A DNA stretch of 64,000 bases from Nocardioides panzhihuensis (GCF_013408335.1 NZ_JACBZR010000001.1:5605501-5669500); one strand, 5' to 3'; positions 17,603 to 26,519 are shown, numbered from the stretch's first letter. The notes: generated from the letters alone by a model not told the origin. Program-made: numbers and translations.

Positions 17603-19746
17603 TGTCGCCGCGCCCCGACACGCCTCCGCCTGGCCGCTCCGGCGGCTCGACCAGCGGATGGCGGCGCCGTGCGGGTGCCCTCGCCGTACTCGTCCTGGCT
17701 CTGCTGTCCCTGGCCGGGCCGGCGGCTGCGGGGCCGAAGGGGATCGACATCCCGATCCCGTTCGACCCGACGGGTGGGCTCTCGGGTGTGAGCGATGCGT
17801 GCAACAACCTGGATGCGCCGATGCCGGCCTCTCCCTATGGCGACGGCAGCTTCATCGTGCGGATGACGGCGTTGGGAGCGGCGTCGAGGGCGGGCACGGA
17901 GCTGAACGACCCGAAGAAGATCGACGACGAGCTGGACCCGTTCCGCAACAAGGACGAGGTCTCTCTGGAGTCGGCGTACGGGACCTCGCCGCAGTGGTGG
18001 ACCTATGACAACGGGTGCACCGGGCAGTTCATCGCCGGGGCCGGCACCTCGCTGGGCAACATCCTGCTGGAGATCTCCGGGATCCTGCCGAACTGGTCCC
18101 ATGCGCTGTTGAACGCGGTGATCGGGGAGAACTCCTTCCTCAAGACTCTCGACGGGCCGATCGTGGCGGCGTCCAAGGCGGTCACCGACGGGGTGTGGGC
18201 GCCGTGGGTGAGCGTCGTGCTGCTGCTGGTGGCGGCGACGGTGATGATCCGTGCGCGTGATGGCCGGTTCTCACGGGCGGTGACCGCGGCAGGCTGGGCT
18301 CTGGGCGTGCTGGTGGTGACCTCGTGGTTGATCCAGTATCCGGTGGAGTCGACCCGGTTGGTCGACGACGGCGTGCGGTCGGCGACGGGGATGATCGCGA
18401 CCGGGTTCAACGACGGCCGGACGGTGCCGGGGGTCAACGACGACAAGTTCGGCGAGACCGACGCGGTCAAGGCCATCGACAGCCAGATGGACGACGTGGT
18501 GCGCTCGACGCAGTACCGCACCTGGCTGGCGGGCGCGTTCGGCGACCCGGACTCGGCCACGGCGAAGCGGTACGGGCCGAGGGTGTTCCGGTCCACGCAC
18601 TTCTCGTGGCAGGAGTACGACGCCTACCGCAAGGACCCCAACGGGGACGGCAAGAAGGTCTTGGAGGCCAAGCAGGACGCGTTCAAGGAGCATGCCGAGG
18701 CGGTCAAGAAGTCCGATCCGGTGGCGTATGAGTACTTCAAGGGCGAGCACTGGTCCCAACGGGCGACCACGGCGTTGGTGAACCTCGCGGTGGTCGTGGT
18801 GGTGTGCGGATTCTTGCTGGTCGCGGGGTTGGCGATCCTGCTCTCGTTCGCGCTGATCAGGTTGATCGTGCCGTTCGCGCCGGCAGCCGGGGTGCTGTTC
18901 ATGCTCGACCACACCCGAGACGCGGCCGTGGCGATGCTCAAGCGGGTGGTGGGTCCGCTGGTGATGGGCCCGATCTACTTCCTGGTCGCGCTGCTCCTGC
19001 TGCGCTTCGACTCGGCGATCTTGACCACCGACATGTGGTTCGTGCTCAAGCTGGGGCTGATCGCGGTGCTGACCGTGCTGGCCTGGCGACTCACCCGCCC
19101 CGCTGCGTACGGGATCCCGATCCCGGGCATGGGCCGACTGAGCTCGATGCTGTCCTCGTACGTCGGCGCCCGGACGGGCACCGAGGCCGGGGTCCGCGAC
19201 GCGACCTCCGACCCGCAGCCAGCTGCCGGCGGGACCGGGTCCGTCACGAGCCCGGGCGGTGTCTACATGCCCGGTCACGAGCTGACCGGCAGCCGGCCGA
19301 CGATGGTCGCCGAGCAGGTGCCGGGGCAGGCGCCGGTGACGGCCGCCGGAGCACTGGGAGCCGGGGCGAGCGCGAGCGGCTCGGCGGCGTACGCACTGGG
19401 CTCCTCGGCGGGCGACAAGGACGGTGAGCAGGTGGCCACGCAGTGGATGGACTCGCGCTCCGCCGAGCGCGACGAGCCGCCCTCCCGCGACGAGGCGACC
19501 CGCGGCCGCGCCGGGCAGGTCTACACCCAGGACCGCCCCGAGGCGCCGAGCCCCGTCGACTACACCTCCGGTTCCTACGCCGATCGCGAGCCGGCGCCGC
19601 CGCGACAGTCTCCCGTGGCGGAGGCCAACGTGGACTATGACTCGGACGGCAACCCGGTCTTCGTCATCTACTCGCCGAACGGGAACCGCTCGGTGCCCGT
19701 CGACAACGGTTCCAGCTGGCGGCCAAGTGAAGGAGAGTCCCGGTAG
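17602..19746 (+). CDS. VirB6/TrbL-like polytopic membrane protein
   Basis: A 714-residue protein with a signal-like hydrophobic stretch (residues ~26-45, ending AAAG) and an extracytoplasmic domain. It then has five to six helices between about residues 190 and 510, with a long loop between helices 2 and 3, and a ~200-residue Gly/Ala/Ser-rich hydrophilic tail. That layout fits the VirB6/TrbL channel component of type IV secretion. The first ~18 residues (MSPRPDTPPPGRSGGSTSG) are encoded by a dispersed chromosomal repeat, so the true start may be internal. The central part (about 17750-19120) uses more G-ending codons than its neighbours, which may reflect a different history. Confidence 0.7.
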   Translation: MSPRPDTPPPGRSGGSTSGWRRRAGALAVLVLALLSLAGPAAAGPKGIDIPIPFDPTGGLSGVSDACNNLDAPMPASPYGDGSFIVRMTALGAASRAGTELNDPKKIDDELDPFRNKDEVSLESAYGTSPQWWTYDNGCTGQFIAGAGTSLGNILLEISGILPNWSHALLNAVIGENSFLKTLDGPIVAASKAVTDGVWAPWVSVVLLLVAATVMIRARDGRFSRAVTAAGWALGVLVVTSWLIQYPVESTRLVDDGVRSATGMIATGFNDGRTVPGVNDDKFGETDAVKAIDSQMDDVVRSTQYRTWLAGAFGDPDSATAKRYGPRVFRSTHFSWQEYDAYRKDPNGDGKKVLEAKQDAFKEHAEAVKKSDPVAYEYFKGEHWSQRATTALVNLAVVVVVCGFLLVAGLAILLSFALIRLIVPFAPAAGVLFMLDHTRDAAVAMLKRVVGPLVMGPIYFLVALLLLRFDSAILTTDMWFVLKLGLIAVLTVLAWRLTRPAAYGIPIPGMGRLSSMLSSYVGARTGTEAGVRDATSDPQPAAGGTGSVTSPGGVYMPGHELTGSRPTMVAEQVPGQAPVTAAGALGAGASASGSAAYALGSSAGDKDGEQVATQWMDSRSAERDEPPSRDEATRGRAGQVYTQDRPEAPSPVDYTSGSYADREPAPPRQSPVAEANVDYDSDGNPVFVIYSPNGNRSVPVDNGSSWRPSEGESR
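17616..17657 (+). repeat. Dispersed ~42-bp repeat at the start of the VirB6-like gene
   Basis: The segment GACACGCCTCCGCC ... CCGGCGGCTCGACCAGCGG recurs at about 44491-44530 in nuoG. It also recurs, in reverse, at 29140-29186 in the intergenic repeat tract. Here it supplies residues ~6-18 of the protein. Confidence 0.85.
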
Positions 19747-20285
19747 TGCGGTCGACAACGACGCGTGGTGTGCTGTGGGAGGTCATCGCGCCGCTGCTCA
19801 GGTGGCCCATGAGGTCGCCGTTCCGGTTCTTCTCGGTGGCTGTCGGCATCGTCTTCGTCATCTGGGGCATCGCCCAGTGGAGCGACGCTCCCGACGCGGA
19901 GCCTGCCGCGCAGCCGGAACGCGGGGCTTCCGCCTCCGCCTCGGCGGGCGCCAGCGGATCTGCCGGCGCGTCCGTTGCTCCGGTGCCGGACCCGGGTGCC
20001 GCCGCGACCAAGTTCGTCACCGCCTGGGCGCGCCCCGACCTGACCAGCGAGCAGTGGTGGGCCGGGATCAACGCCGCCAACCCTGACGAGTCGCTGGCCC
20101 AGGCGCTGGGCCCCACCGACCCCGCCACGGTGCCGGCCACGAAGGTCGTCGGTCCGCCGAAGGTGCTGGAGCAGAACGACTCCGAGGCTCGCGTCGAGGT
20201 CGCCACCGACGGCCCCAAGGTCATCGTCTACCTGACCCTGATCGGCAACGTCTGGTACGTCGCCAACATCCTTCCGGGAGGTTAG
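19746..20285 (+). CDS. VirB8/TcpC-like membrane-anchored protein
   Basis: A 179-residue bitopic protein: a short basic cytoplasmic N-terminus, one hydrophobic helix (FRFFSVAVGIVFVIWGIAQW, residues ~27-45), an Ala/Ser linker, and a ~110-residue extracytoplasmic domain ending WYVANILPGG. It has the size and topology of the VirB8/TcpC family, whose NTF2-like fold bridges the channel in conjugation systems. The GTG start overlaps the preceding stop by one base and has AAGGAGAG upstream. Sequence similarity in this family is low, so the assignment depends mainly on position between VirB6-like and cell-wall hydrolase genes. Confidence 0.6.
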   Translation: MRSTTTRGVLWEVIAPLLRWPMRSPFRFFSVAVGIVFVIWGIAQWSDAPDAEPAAQPERGASASASAGASGSAGASVAPVPDPGAAATKFVTAWARPDLTSEQWWAGINAANPDESLAQALGPTDPATVPATKVVGPPKVLEQNDSEARVEVATDGPKVIVYLTLIGNVWYVANILPGG

Positions 20286-20288
20286 ACC

Positions 20289-22259
20289 GTGCCTGCCATG
20301 CTGATCGCCAAAGCACGTCTGATCTGGGGGCTCGTGGCCGCTGCGGCCACGCTGGTCCTGGTGATCACGGGTGCCTTGGTGATCCTGATCGGGGGCTTGG
20401 CGAGCACCGAGCAGAGCAACCAGGACCAGGCCGAGTCGGGCTGTATCGGCGGGACCAACGCGATCCCCACCGGCGGCGGGGTCGGTGTCGACGGTGAAGA
20501 GGCGGAGGGCAGCGTCTCAGGGTTCACCACCGAGCAGGTCCAGAACGCCCGCACGATCGTGGCGGTCGGCAAGCAGGCCGGCGTCCCGGCGTACGGGTGG
20601 GTGATCGCCCTCGCGACCGCGATGCAGGAGAGCACCCTGCGCAACGTCAACTACGGCGACCGCGACTCGGTGGGCCTCTTCCAGCAGCGTCCGATCTCCG
20701 GTTGGGGTTCGGTCGCCGACATCATGAACCCGGTCAAGTCCGCCCAGGCGTTCTACGGCGTGGCCGCCCACACCGGCAACACCGGTCTCCTGGACATCGC
20801 GGGCTGGCGCAAGATGCAGGTCACCGCGGCCGCCCAGGCGGTGCAGCGATCCGCCTTCCCGCTCGCGTACGCCCAGCACGAGGACGAGGCGCGCGCCCTC
20901 GTCGCCGCGCTCGCCGACGGGGTCTCTGCCGCGGACCTGACGGCCACCGCGACCGACGTGTCCTGCACGATCGGCATGGCCGGGATCAGCACCTCCGTCG
21001 TACGTCCCATCCAGGCCGGCCTCGCGCTCGACAACAACAACTACGGCAACTCCGGCTCCAACTGGGCCAACATGCACACCGGCAACGACTACTCCTCGCC
21101 GTGCGGCACGCCGGTGCAGGCTGCGCACGGCGGCACCGTCGTGATCGAGTCCGGCGGCGGCTGGGGCTGGTCGGGCCGCTGGCTGCTGAAGGTGCAGACG
21201 GCGCCGGGCAACCTGACCACGTGGTACGGCCACATGCAGTCGCTCTCTGTCAGTCCGGGCCAGCGGGTGAAGGCCGGACAGGTCATCGGACAGGTCGGCA
21301 GCGAGGGCAACTCGACCGGCTGCCACCTCCACTTCGAGGTGCACCCGCACGGTGGCGGCTATCTGCAGGACCAGGTCGACCCCGCGGCGTGGCTGACGAA
21401 GAACATCGGCAAGACCCTCGAGGCGACCAAGCAGGTCGCCGGGCTGCCCGGCGTGGGACCGCGCGGCGCGGGCCAGCCGGCCGCCGCTCCGGCAGCCGTC
21501 TCCGGCCCGCAGGTGCGCATCGCGCAGGCCAACATCAAGGTCTCGATGTCCCGCTCTCGATACCGCTCCGACCTGGCGAAGGTCATGAAGCACGGGCCCG
21601 ACTTCGTCTCCCTGAACGAGGCCCAGTCACGCTCGGTCTCGGACATCTCGGTGCGGGGCTACGGCTCCTACCGCGCCTCGGCGGACGAGTACGGCGCCCG
21701 CAGCCAGGCCCTCAGCCCTGTGGTCATGTGGCGGACCGACCGCTGGGTGGCGGTCGACAAGGGCGTCGTCCAGCTCACCAAGCCGGTCACGGGGGTCAAG
21801 AACGACAATCGGTACGCCACCTGGGTGGTCCTGGCGAGCAGCGACGGCTCCGGCCGCATCTCGGTCATCTCGACCCATGCGATGACCTCGCCCGCCAGGA
21901 GTCCCCAGGCGCGTAAGAACGAGGCCCAGCGCGGTTTCGCGAAGCTCGCCGGGCTGGCGCAGGGGCTGCAGAAGTACGGCCCTGTGCTCGTCGCCGGTGA
22001 CCTCAACTCTCCCTACCCCCGCGGCGGCGGCGACGGGGATCCGTGGGGGCCGAAGCCGCTGATGACCAAGGCCGGGATGACCTCCTCCTTCGAGACCCTC
22101 GGCGCGCCCCCGCAGGGCTGGGCGACCCACGACGGCGGCGGCACCATCGACTGGCTCCTCGGGTCGAGTGCGACCGCCTCCTCCACGCGCCACGCGACGT
22201 TCAGGCTGGAGTCCGACCACCACGGACTGGTCGCCGACTACAAGATCCGCGGCCAGTAG
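20289..22259 (+). CDS. Three-domain protein: lytic-transglycosylase-like + M23 peptidase + DNase I-like (EEP) domain
   Basis: A 656-residue protein with one N-terminal membrane helix (~residues 12-37), so the rest is outside the membrane. Domain 1 (~75-215) is lysozyme-like, with catalytic Glu114 in AMQESTLRN and a GLFQQRP motif. Domain 2 (~235-375) is an M23/LytM endopeptidase with H263, D267, H315, H346 and H348 at the zinc-ligand and catalytic positions. Domain 3 (~409-655) is an endonuclease/exonuclease/phosphatase fold with N443-E444, H530, D571-L-N573 and D643-H644, the full DNase I-like set. Domains 1-2 fit VirB1-type wall remodelling in Gram-positive type IV secretion. The nuclease fusion is unusual. 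The GTG start has GGGAGG upstream. It is the last gene of the operon. Confidence 0.88.
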   Translation: MPAMLIAKARLIWGLVAAAATLVLVITGALVILIGGLASTEQSNQDQAESGCIGGTNAIPTGGGVGVDGEEAEGSVSGFTTEQVQNARTIVAVGKQAGVPAYGWVIALATAMQESTLRNVNYGDRDSVGLFQQRPISGWGSVADIMNPVKSAQAFYGVAAHTGNTGLLDIAGWRKMQVTAAAQAVQRSAFPLAYAQHEDEARALVAALADGVSAADLTATATDVSCTIGMAGISTSVVRPIQAGLALDNNNYGNSGSNWANMHTGNDYSSPCGTPVQAAHGGTVVIESGGGWGWSGRWLLKVQTAPGNLTTWYGHMQSLSVSPGQRVKAGQVIGQVGSEGNSTGCHLHFEVHPHGGGYLQDQVDPAAWLTKNIGKTLEATKQVAGLPGVGPRGAGQPAAAPAAVSGPQVRIAQANIKVSMSRSRYRSDLAKVMKHGPDFVSLNEAQSRSVSDISVRGYGSYRASADEYGARSQALSPVVMWRTDRWVAVDKGVVQLTKPVTGVKNDNRYATWVVLASSDGSGRISVISTHAMTSPARSPQARKNEAQRGFAKLAGLAQGLQKYGPVLVAGDLNSPYPRGGGDGDPWGPKPLMTKAGMTSSFETLGAPPQGWATHDGGGTIDWLLGSSATASSTRHATFRLESDHHGLVADYKIRGQ

Positions 22260-22275
22260 CGGCGCCTGAGTCACG

Positions 22276-22346
22276 TGTAACACGTCGTTCGTAGGACTAC
22301 TCGCCCTATGTGAACGACCGGAAAGTCCTACGAACAGCGTGTTACA
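22276..22346 (-). repeat. 71-bp palindromic element, copy 3 (inverted)
   Basis: Its reverse complement aligns with copies 1 and 2 over all 71 bases, including the arm asymmetry and the TCCGGTCGTT and GGGCGAGTAG blocks. It lies 16 bases after the secretion-like operon and before menE. With copy 2 it brackets the block 11208-22275 in inverted orientation. Confidence 0.92.
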
Positions 22347-22406
22347 CCCCACGAACCTCGCCATCCCACTGCGAACCCCCACCCCGCAGGAGATAGCGTT
22401 TGCCTC

Positions 22407-23444
22407 ATGAACGACGCGGCAGGACGGGCTGAGAAGGCCGTCGCCGCGATGGCCGAATGGCTCGCCGGAGGCGGCCCGGAGCACTGGGTCGTGGAGACCT
22501 CGGGGTCGACGGGCAGGCCCAAGCGGGTGATGTTGTCGCGGGCGGCCGTGAAGGCGTCCGCAGCGGCGTCTGCGCGACGCGTCGGGGCGAGCGGACAGTG
22601 GCTGCTGACGCTCCCCGACTCGTACGTCGCCGGGGCCAACGTGATCGCCAGGTCGCTGCTGGCCGGGCACGAGCCGGTGATCGCCGCGGCCCACGGGTCC
22701 TTCGCCGACGCCGCGGCGGCGATGGCGGCCGGGCCGGGCTTCGTCTCGTTGGTCCCGACCCAGCTGCACCGGATCCTCGAGTCGGGCGGTGACGACCTCG
22801 CCGCGCTGGCCGGATTCCACACCTTGCTGCTCGGCGGCGGCCCGATCGACCCGTCGCTGCGGGCCCGCGCCGAGGAAACCGGGGTGGACGTCGTCGCCAC
22901 CTACGGCTCTGCCGAGACCTGCGGTGGCTGCGTCTATGACGCGATGCCGCTGGACGGAGTCGGGATCGCGATCGGCACCGACGGGCGGGTTCGGATCAGC
23001 GGCCCGACGCTCTTCGACGGCTACCAGGACGACCCCGAGCAGACCACGAACGCCCTGGTGGACGGCTGGTTCCTCACCTCCGACGCCGGCACCCTCGACG
23101 AGGACGGCCGGCTCAGGATCCTCGGTCGGGTCGACGACATGGTGATCACCGGTGGGGTGAAGGTGCCGGCGGCGCTCGTCGCCAGAAGGCTCCGCGAGCA
23201 CCCGGCGGTCACGGCCGCGGAGGCCCTCGGCACGCCCGACGACGAGTGGGGTCAGCGGCTGGTCGCCTTCGTCGTCGGCGACATCGACGCCACCTCCGCC
23301 CGGGACTGGGTCGCCGCGGAGCACCCCCGCTCCTGGGCCCCACGGGAGATCGTCACGCTCGACGAGATCCCGCTGCTCGACAACGGAAAACCCGACCGGC
23401 AGGCCCTGCTCGCGCTGGCCGCGACCAACCAGGGGGCCCGATGA
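22407..23444 (+). CDS. menE: o-Succinylbenzoate-CoA ligase MenE
   Basis: MenE activates o-succinylbenzoate to its CoA thioester with ATP. The 345-residue protein is a short member of the adenylate-forming superfamily, with the P-loop-like ETSGSTGRPKRV near residue 30, GGGPI and TYGSAETCGG in the middle, and the C-terminal hinge and catalytic lysine region (GRVDDMVITGGVKV ... LDNGKPDRQALL). It is shorter than the ~450-residue Bacillus enzyme because the N-terminal subdomain is reduced, as in other actinobacteria. It overlaps menC (ATGA), and menC and menD follow, which fixes the role. Confidence 0.9.
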   Translation: MNDAAGRAEKAVAAMAEWLAGGGPEHWVVETSGSTGRPKRVMLSRAAVKASAAASARRVGASGQWLLTLPDSYVAGANVIARSLLAGHEPVIAAAHGSFADAAAAMAAGPGFVSLVPTQLHRILESGGDDLAALAGFHTLLLGGGPIDPSLRARAEETGVDVVATYGSAETCGGCVYDAMPLDGVGIAIGTDGRVRISGPTLFDGYQDDPEQTTNALVDGWFLTSDAGTLDEDGRLRILGRVDDMVITGGVKVPAALVARRLREHPAVTAAEALGTPDDEWGQRLVAFVVGDIDATSARDWVAAEHPRSWAPREIVTLDEIPLLDNGKPDRQALLALAATNQGAR

Positions 23445-24409
23445 CCGACCGGATGCACGTCTTCTCGCTCCCGATGACCACCCGGTTCCGCGGGATCACC
23501 GAGCGTGAGGGCCTCGTCTTCGAAGGCGCCGGGGGATGGGCCGAGTGGTCGCCGTTTCTCGACTACGGCACCCCCGAGATCGAGCCCTGGCTGCGCTGCG
23601 CCGAGGAGGCGGCTGCGGGGGACTGGCCTACGCCCGTCCGTGAGATCGTGCCCGTCAACGCGACCGTTCCGGCCGTCGGACCGGAGCGCGCCCACGAGAT
23701 CGTGACCCGCTCCGGGTGCGCGACGGCCAAGGTCAAGGTCGCCGACCCGGGGCAGAGCCTGGCCGACGACATCGCCCGCGTCGAGGCGGTCCGGGACGCC
23801 CTCGGCCCCGCCGGCAGGGTGCGGATCGACGTCAACGGGCTCTGGGCGGTCGACGAGGCGATCGCCGCGATCAGGGTGCTGGACAGCGCTGCCGGTGGCC
23901 TGGAGTACGTCGAGCAGCCCTGCCCCACGGTCGAGGAGCTCGCCGAGGTACGCCGCAAGGTGGCGGTCCCGATCGCCGCCGACGAGTCGATCCGGCGGGC
24001 TGCGGATCCCTACCGCGTACGCGACCTCGAGGCCGCCGACGTGGCCGTGCTGAAGGTGCAGCCGCTGGGCGGCGTACGCGCCTGCCTGCGGATCGCCGAG
24101 GACATCGGCTTGCCGTGCGTGGTCTCCTCGGCGCTGGAGACCTCGGTCGGCATGGCGGCGGTGATCGCGCTCGCGGCAGCGCTGCCCGAGCTTCCCTACG
24201 CCTGTGGGCTCGGCACGATCTCGATGTTCACCGAGGACATCGCCGCTGCGCCGCTGCTTCCGTCCGGTGGGGTGCTGCCGGTGCTCCCGGTCTCGCCCGT
24301 GCCCGAGCGGCTGATCGCCGACCCGCGGCTGCGGGCCGCTCCGGAGCGTACGGAGTTCTGGCAGCGGCGGCTGGCGGACGTCCTCGCCTACCGGGAGACG
24401 CTCCGGTGA
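23441..24409 (+). CDS. menC: o-Succinylbenzoate synthase MenC
   Basis: MenC dehydrates SHCHC to o-succinylbenzoate. The 322-residue protein belongs to the enolase superfamily. It has the KVKV catalytic lysine motif, the three metal-ligand strands (RIDVNGLW, EQPCP, ADES) and a second lysine in VLKVQPLGGV. The start at 23441 overlaps the menE stop by 4 bases and gives the expected N-terminal capping domain (FSLPMTTRFRGITEREG). Longer upstream frames read through menE. Confidence 0.92.
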   Translation: MTDRMHVFSLPMTTRFRGITEREGLVFEGAGGWAEWSPFLDYGTPEIEPWLRCAEEAAAGDWPTPVREIVPVNATVPAVGPERAHEIVTRSGCATAKVKVADPGQSLADDIARVEAVRDALGPAGRVRIDVNGLWAVDEAIAAIRVLDSAAGGLEYVEQPCPTVEELAEVRRKVAVPIAADESIRRAADPYRVRDLEAADVAVLKVQPLGGVRACLRIAEDIGLPCVVSSALETSVGMAAVIALAAALPELPYACGLGTISMFTEDIAAAPLLPSGGVLPVLPVSPVPERLIADPRLRAAPERTEFWQRRLADVLAYRETLR

Positions 24410-24499
24410 GGGACGATGCCCCAGGGGTCACCCCGCGTCGCCCGGCACCCGCGCGGATGATTGGCTACGTGATCGGTCAGGCCGACGAAGGGAGGGCGT

Positions 24500-26104
24500 G
24501 TGGCCACGGCTACTGAGCAGGCCCGCACGGTCGTGACCGCGCTTCTCGCGGCGCGGGTCACCGACATCGTGATCGCCCCGGGATCACGCAACGCACCGTT
24601 GTCGTTCGCCGTCTTCGACGCGGCACGAGCGGGGCTGGTGCGCCTGCACACCCGGATCGACGAGCGGTCTGCCGGCTTCTTCGCGCTCGGCCTGACCAAG
24701 GTCGGCTCGCGCGCGGCGGTGATGTGCACCTCCGGCACCGCGGTCGCCAACCTGCACCCGTCGGTGCTCGAGGCGGCTCATGCGGGCGTGCCGCTGGTCG
24801 TCGTCACGGCCGACCGCCCGGTGCGGCTCCGTGAGACCGGCGCCAACCAGGTCACCGACCACGTCGGCATCTTCGGCCGGCTCGTGGAGACGCTCGACCT
24901 GGCCGAGGCACCGGCCGAGGCCGACCTCGCCGCGCTCGACGCCGCGCGCGGCCCCGTCCACTGGAACGTGCAGCTCGACGTCCCGCTGACCCCACCCGAC
25001 CGGTGGGAGCCGCCGGAGGTCGAGGTGCGTCCGGTGCCGGTACGTCCGGAGCTGATGATCCACGAGTCGATCCCGACCGGCGCCGGCACGCCGCGCACGG
25101 TCGTCGTCGCCGGTGACGACGCCGGTCCACCGTCTCGCATCCTCGCCCAGGACGGTGGCTGGCCGCTGCTCGCCGAGCCGTCCTCGGGCGCCCGCACGGG
25201 CGCCAACGCCCTGCGCTCCTACCGGCTGCTGCTGGAGTCACCGCTCGCCGAGCGGATCGAGCGCGTCGTCGTCTACGGCCACCCGACCCTCTCCCGACCC
25301 GTCACCGACCTGCTCGCGCGTGCGGACGTCGAGGTCATCGCGGCTCCGGTCGACGGGGTCTGGCCCGCGCGCCCGTTCCGGGTCGACCGCACGATCCGCA
25401 CCAGGCTTCACGTCGAGGGCGAGCCCGATCCGGAGTGGCTGGAGGAGTGGCAGGAGGCCGACCGCGCCATCAGTCGCCAGGTGGACAGACTGCTCCGCGA
25501 GCAGCCGGAGATGACGGCGTACGACGTCTCTGCCTGCGTCGCTCGCGCCCTCCCCGACGGTGGCCTGCTGATGCTGGGCCCCTCCAATCCCGTACGCGAC
25601 CTGGACGTGATGATGCGCCCCAACCGCGTCGGCGGGCGACGGAAGGTGCTGGCCAACCGTGGCCTGGCCGGCATCGACGGCATCGTCTCGACCGCGATCG
25701 GCGCTGCTGTCGGGCGACGCTCCTCGACGCGTGCGCTCGCGCTGATGGGGGACGTCACCTTCCTGCACGACTCAGGGGGCCTCCTGCTGGGCCCCGACGA
25801 GGTTCGTCCCGACCTCACCATCGTGGTCGCCAACGACGACGGCGGCTCGATCTTCGCCTCGCTCGAGCAGGGCGCCGACGACTACGCGGACAGCTTCGAG
25901 CGGCTCTTCGGCACCCCGCACGGGACCTCGCTGGAAGCGCTCTGCGCCGCCCACCGCATCCCGCACCTCGCGGTCACCTCCGTGCCGGAGCTGGAGGCAG
26001 CCCTCGCTTCACCCAACGGCGGTATCGAGGTCGTCGAGGCCGTCGTCTCCCGGGACGGCCGTCGGGACCTCGACCTCGCGATCCGCGGCCTCGCTCGTTC
26101 CTGA
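24500..26104 (+). CDS. menD: SEPHCHC synthase MenD
   Basis: MenD is the thiamine-diphosphate-dependent enzyme that joins isochorismate and 2-oxoglutarate, the first committed step of menaquinone synthesis. The 534-residue protein has the N-terminal IAPGSRNAPLSFAVFD motif, an ERSAGFFALG active-site segment, the GTAVANLHPSV region and a C-terminal ThDP/Mg site (GDVTFLHDSGGLL ... VVANDDGGSIFASLEQ). The GTG at 24500 has GGGAGG just upstream. It follows menC after 90 bases and probably shares its transcript. Confidence 0.93.
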   Translation: MATATEQARTVVTALLAARVTDIVIAPGSRNAPLSFAVFDAARAGLVRLHTRIDERSAGFFALGLTKVGSRAAVMCTSGTAVANLHPSVLEAAHAGVPLVVVTADRPVRLRETGANQVTDHVGIFGRLVETLDLAEAPAEADLAALDAARGPVHWNVQLDVPLTPPDRWEPPEVEVRPVPVRPELMIHESIPTGAGTPRTVVVAGDDAGPPSRILAQDGGWPLLAEPSSGARTGANALRSYRLLLESPLAERIERVVVYGHPTLSRPVTDLLARADVEVIAAPVDGVWPARPFRVDRTIRTRLHVEGEPDPEWLEEWQEADRAISRQVDRLLREQPEMTAYDVSACVARALPDGGLLMLGPSNPVRDLDVMMRPNRVGGRRKVLANRGLAGIDGIVSTAIGAAVGRRSSTRALALMGDVTFLHDSGGLLLGPDEVRPDLTIVVANDDGGSIFASLEQGADDYADSFERLFGTPHGTSLEALCAAHRIPHLAVTSVPELEAALASPNGGIEVVEAVVSRDGRRDLDLAIRGLARS

Positions 26105-26138
26105 CTCCGGGACCGCGCGAGACTGGCAGAGTGAGCGC

Positions 26139-26510
26139 GTGAGCGAACAGGCGCAGCCGCAATGGCCGACCGTGGTGCCCTACGTGGAGTCCTACTCAGG
26201 CGCGACTCGGGTGATGACCCTGGAGCTGGCATCCACGGCGAAGGAGAAGTTCATCGCCGCGATGCCGCCGATCGTGGCGATCGACGGGCGTGACTACTGG
26301 GTCTACTGGGGTCAGGTCAGCTTCGAGATCCCCGCGGAGCGAGCATGCCATGTCAGCGTGCGCTGCGAGGGCGGCCAGAGCGGCGGGCAGCATTCGCAGG
26401 ATCTCGGATTCCGCGCCGCATCCGCACTGCTCCCGCCCGGCGCGGAGCCGGTGCGGATGCAGTATCTGTGCCACTTCAGTTCCGGCGTCGGAACGATCAC
26501 CGTGTCGTGA
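26139..26510 (+). CDS. Hypothetical protein, 123 residues
   Basis: A short soluble protein starting at a GTG 35 bases after menD. It has alternating hydrophobic strands (VMTLELAS, PIVAIDGRDYWVYWG, FEIPAERACHVSVRC) and no signal peptide or helix-rich segment. It may be a small beta-rich domain. Three-base periodicity is good and no better frame exists on either strand. It converges with the minus-strand gene at 26520. No family is recognised. Confidence 0.6.
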   Translation: MSEQAQPQWPTVVPYVESYSGATRVMTLELASTAKEKFIAAMPPIVAIDGRDYWVYWGQVSFEIPAERACHVSVRCEGGQSGGQHSQDLGFRAASALLPPGAEPVRMQYLCHFSSGVGTITVS

Positions 26511-26519
26511 TCAAGAGGC

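Noticed and set aside
17750..19120. G-ending codon bias in the VirB6-like gene taken as proof of horizontal transfer
   Set aside because: The shift is visible but modest, and both flanks and function fit the operon; it is noted only as an oddity.
13302..22259. Secretion-like locus considered as an integrated conjugative element or prophage
   Set aside because: No integrase, relaxase, coupling protein, att duplication or phage structural gene is seen within or around it.
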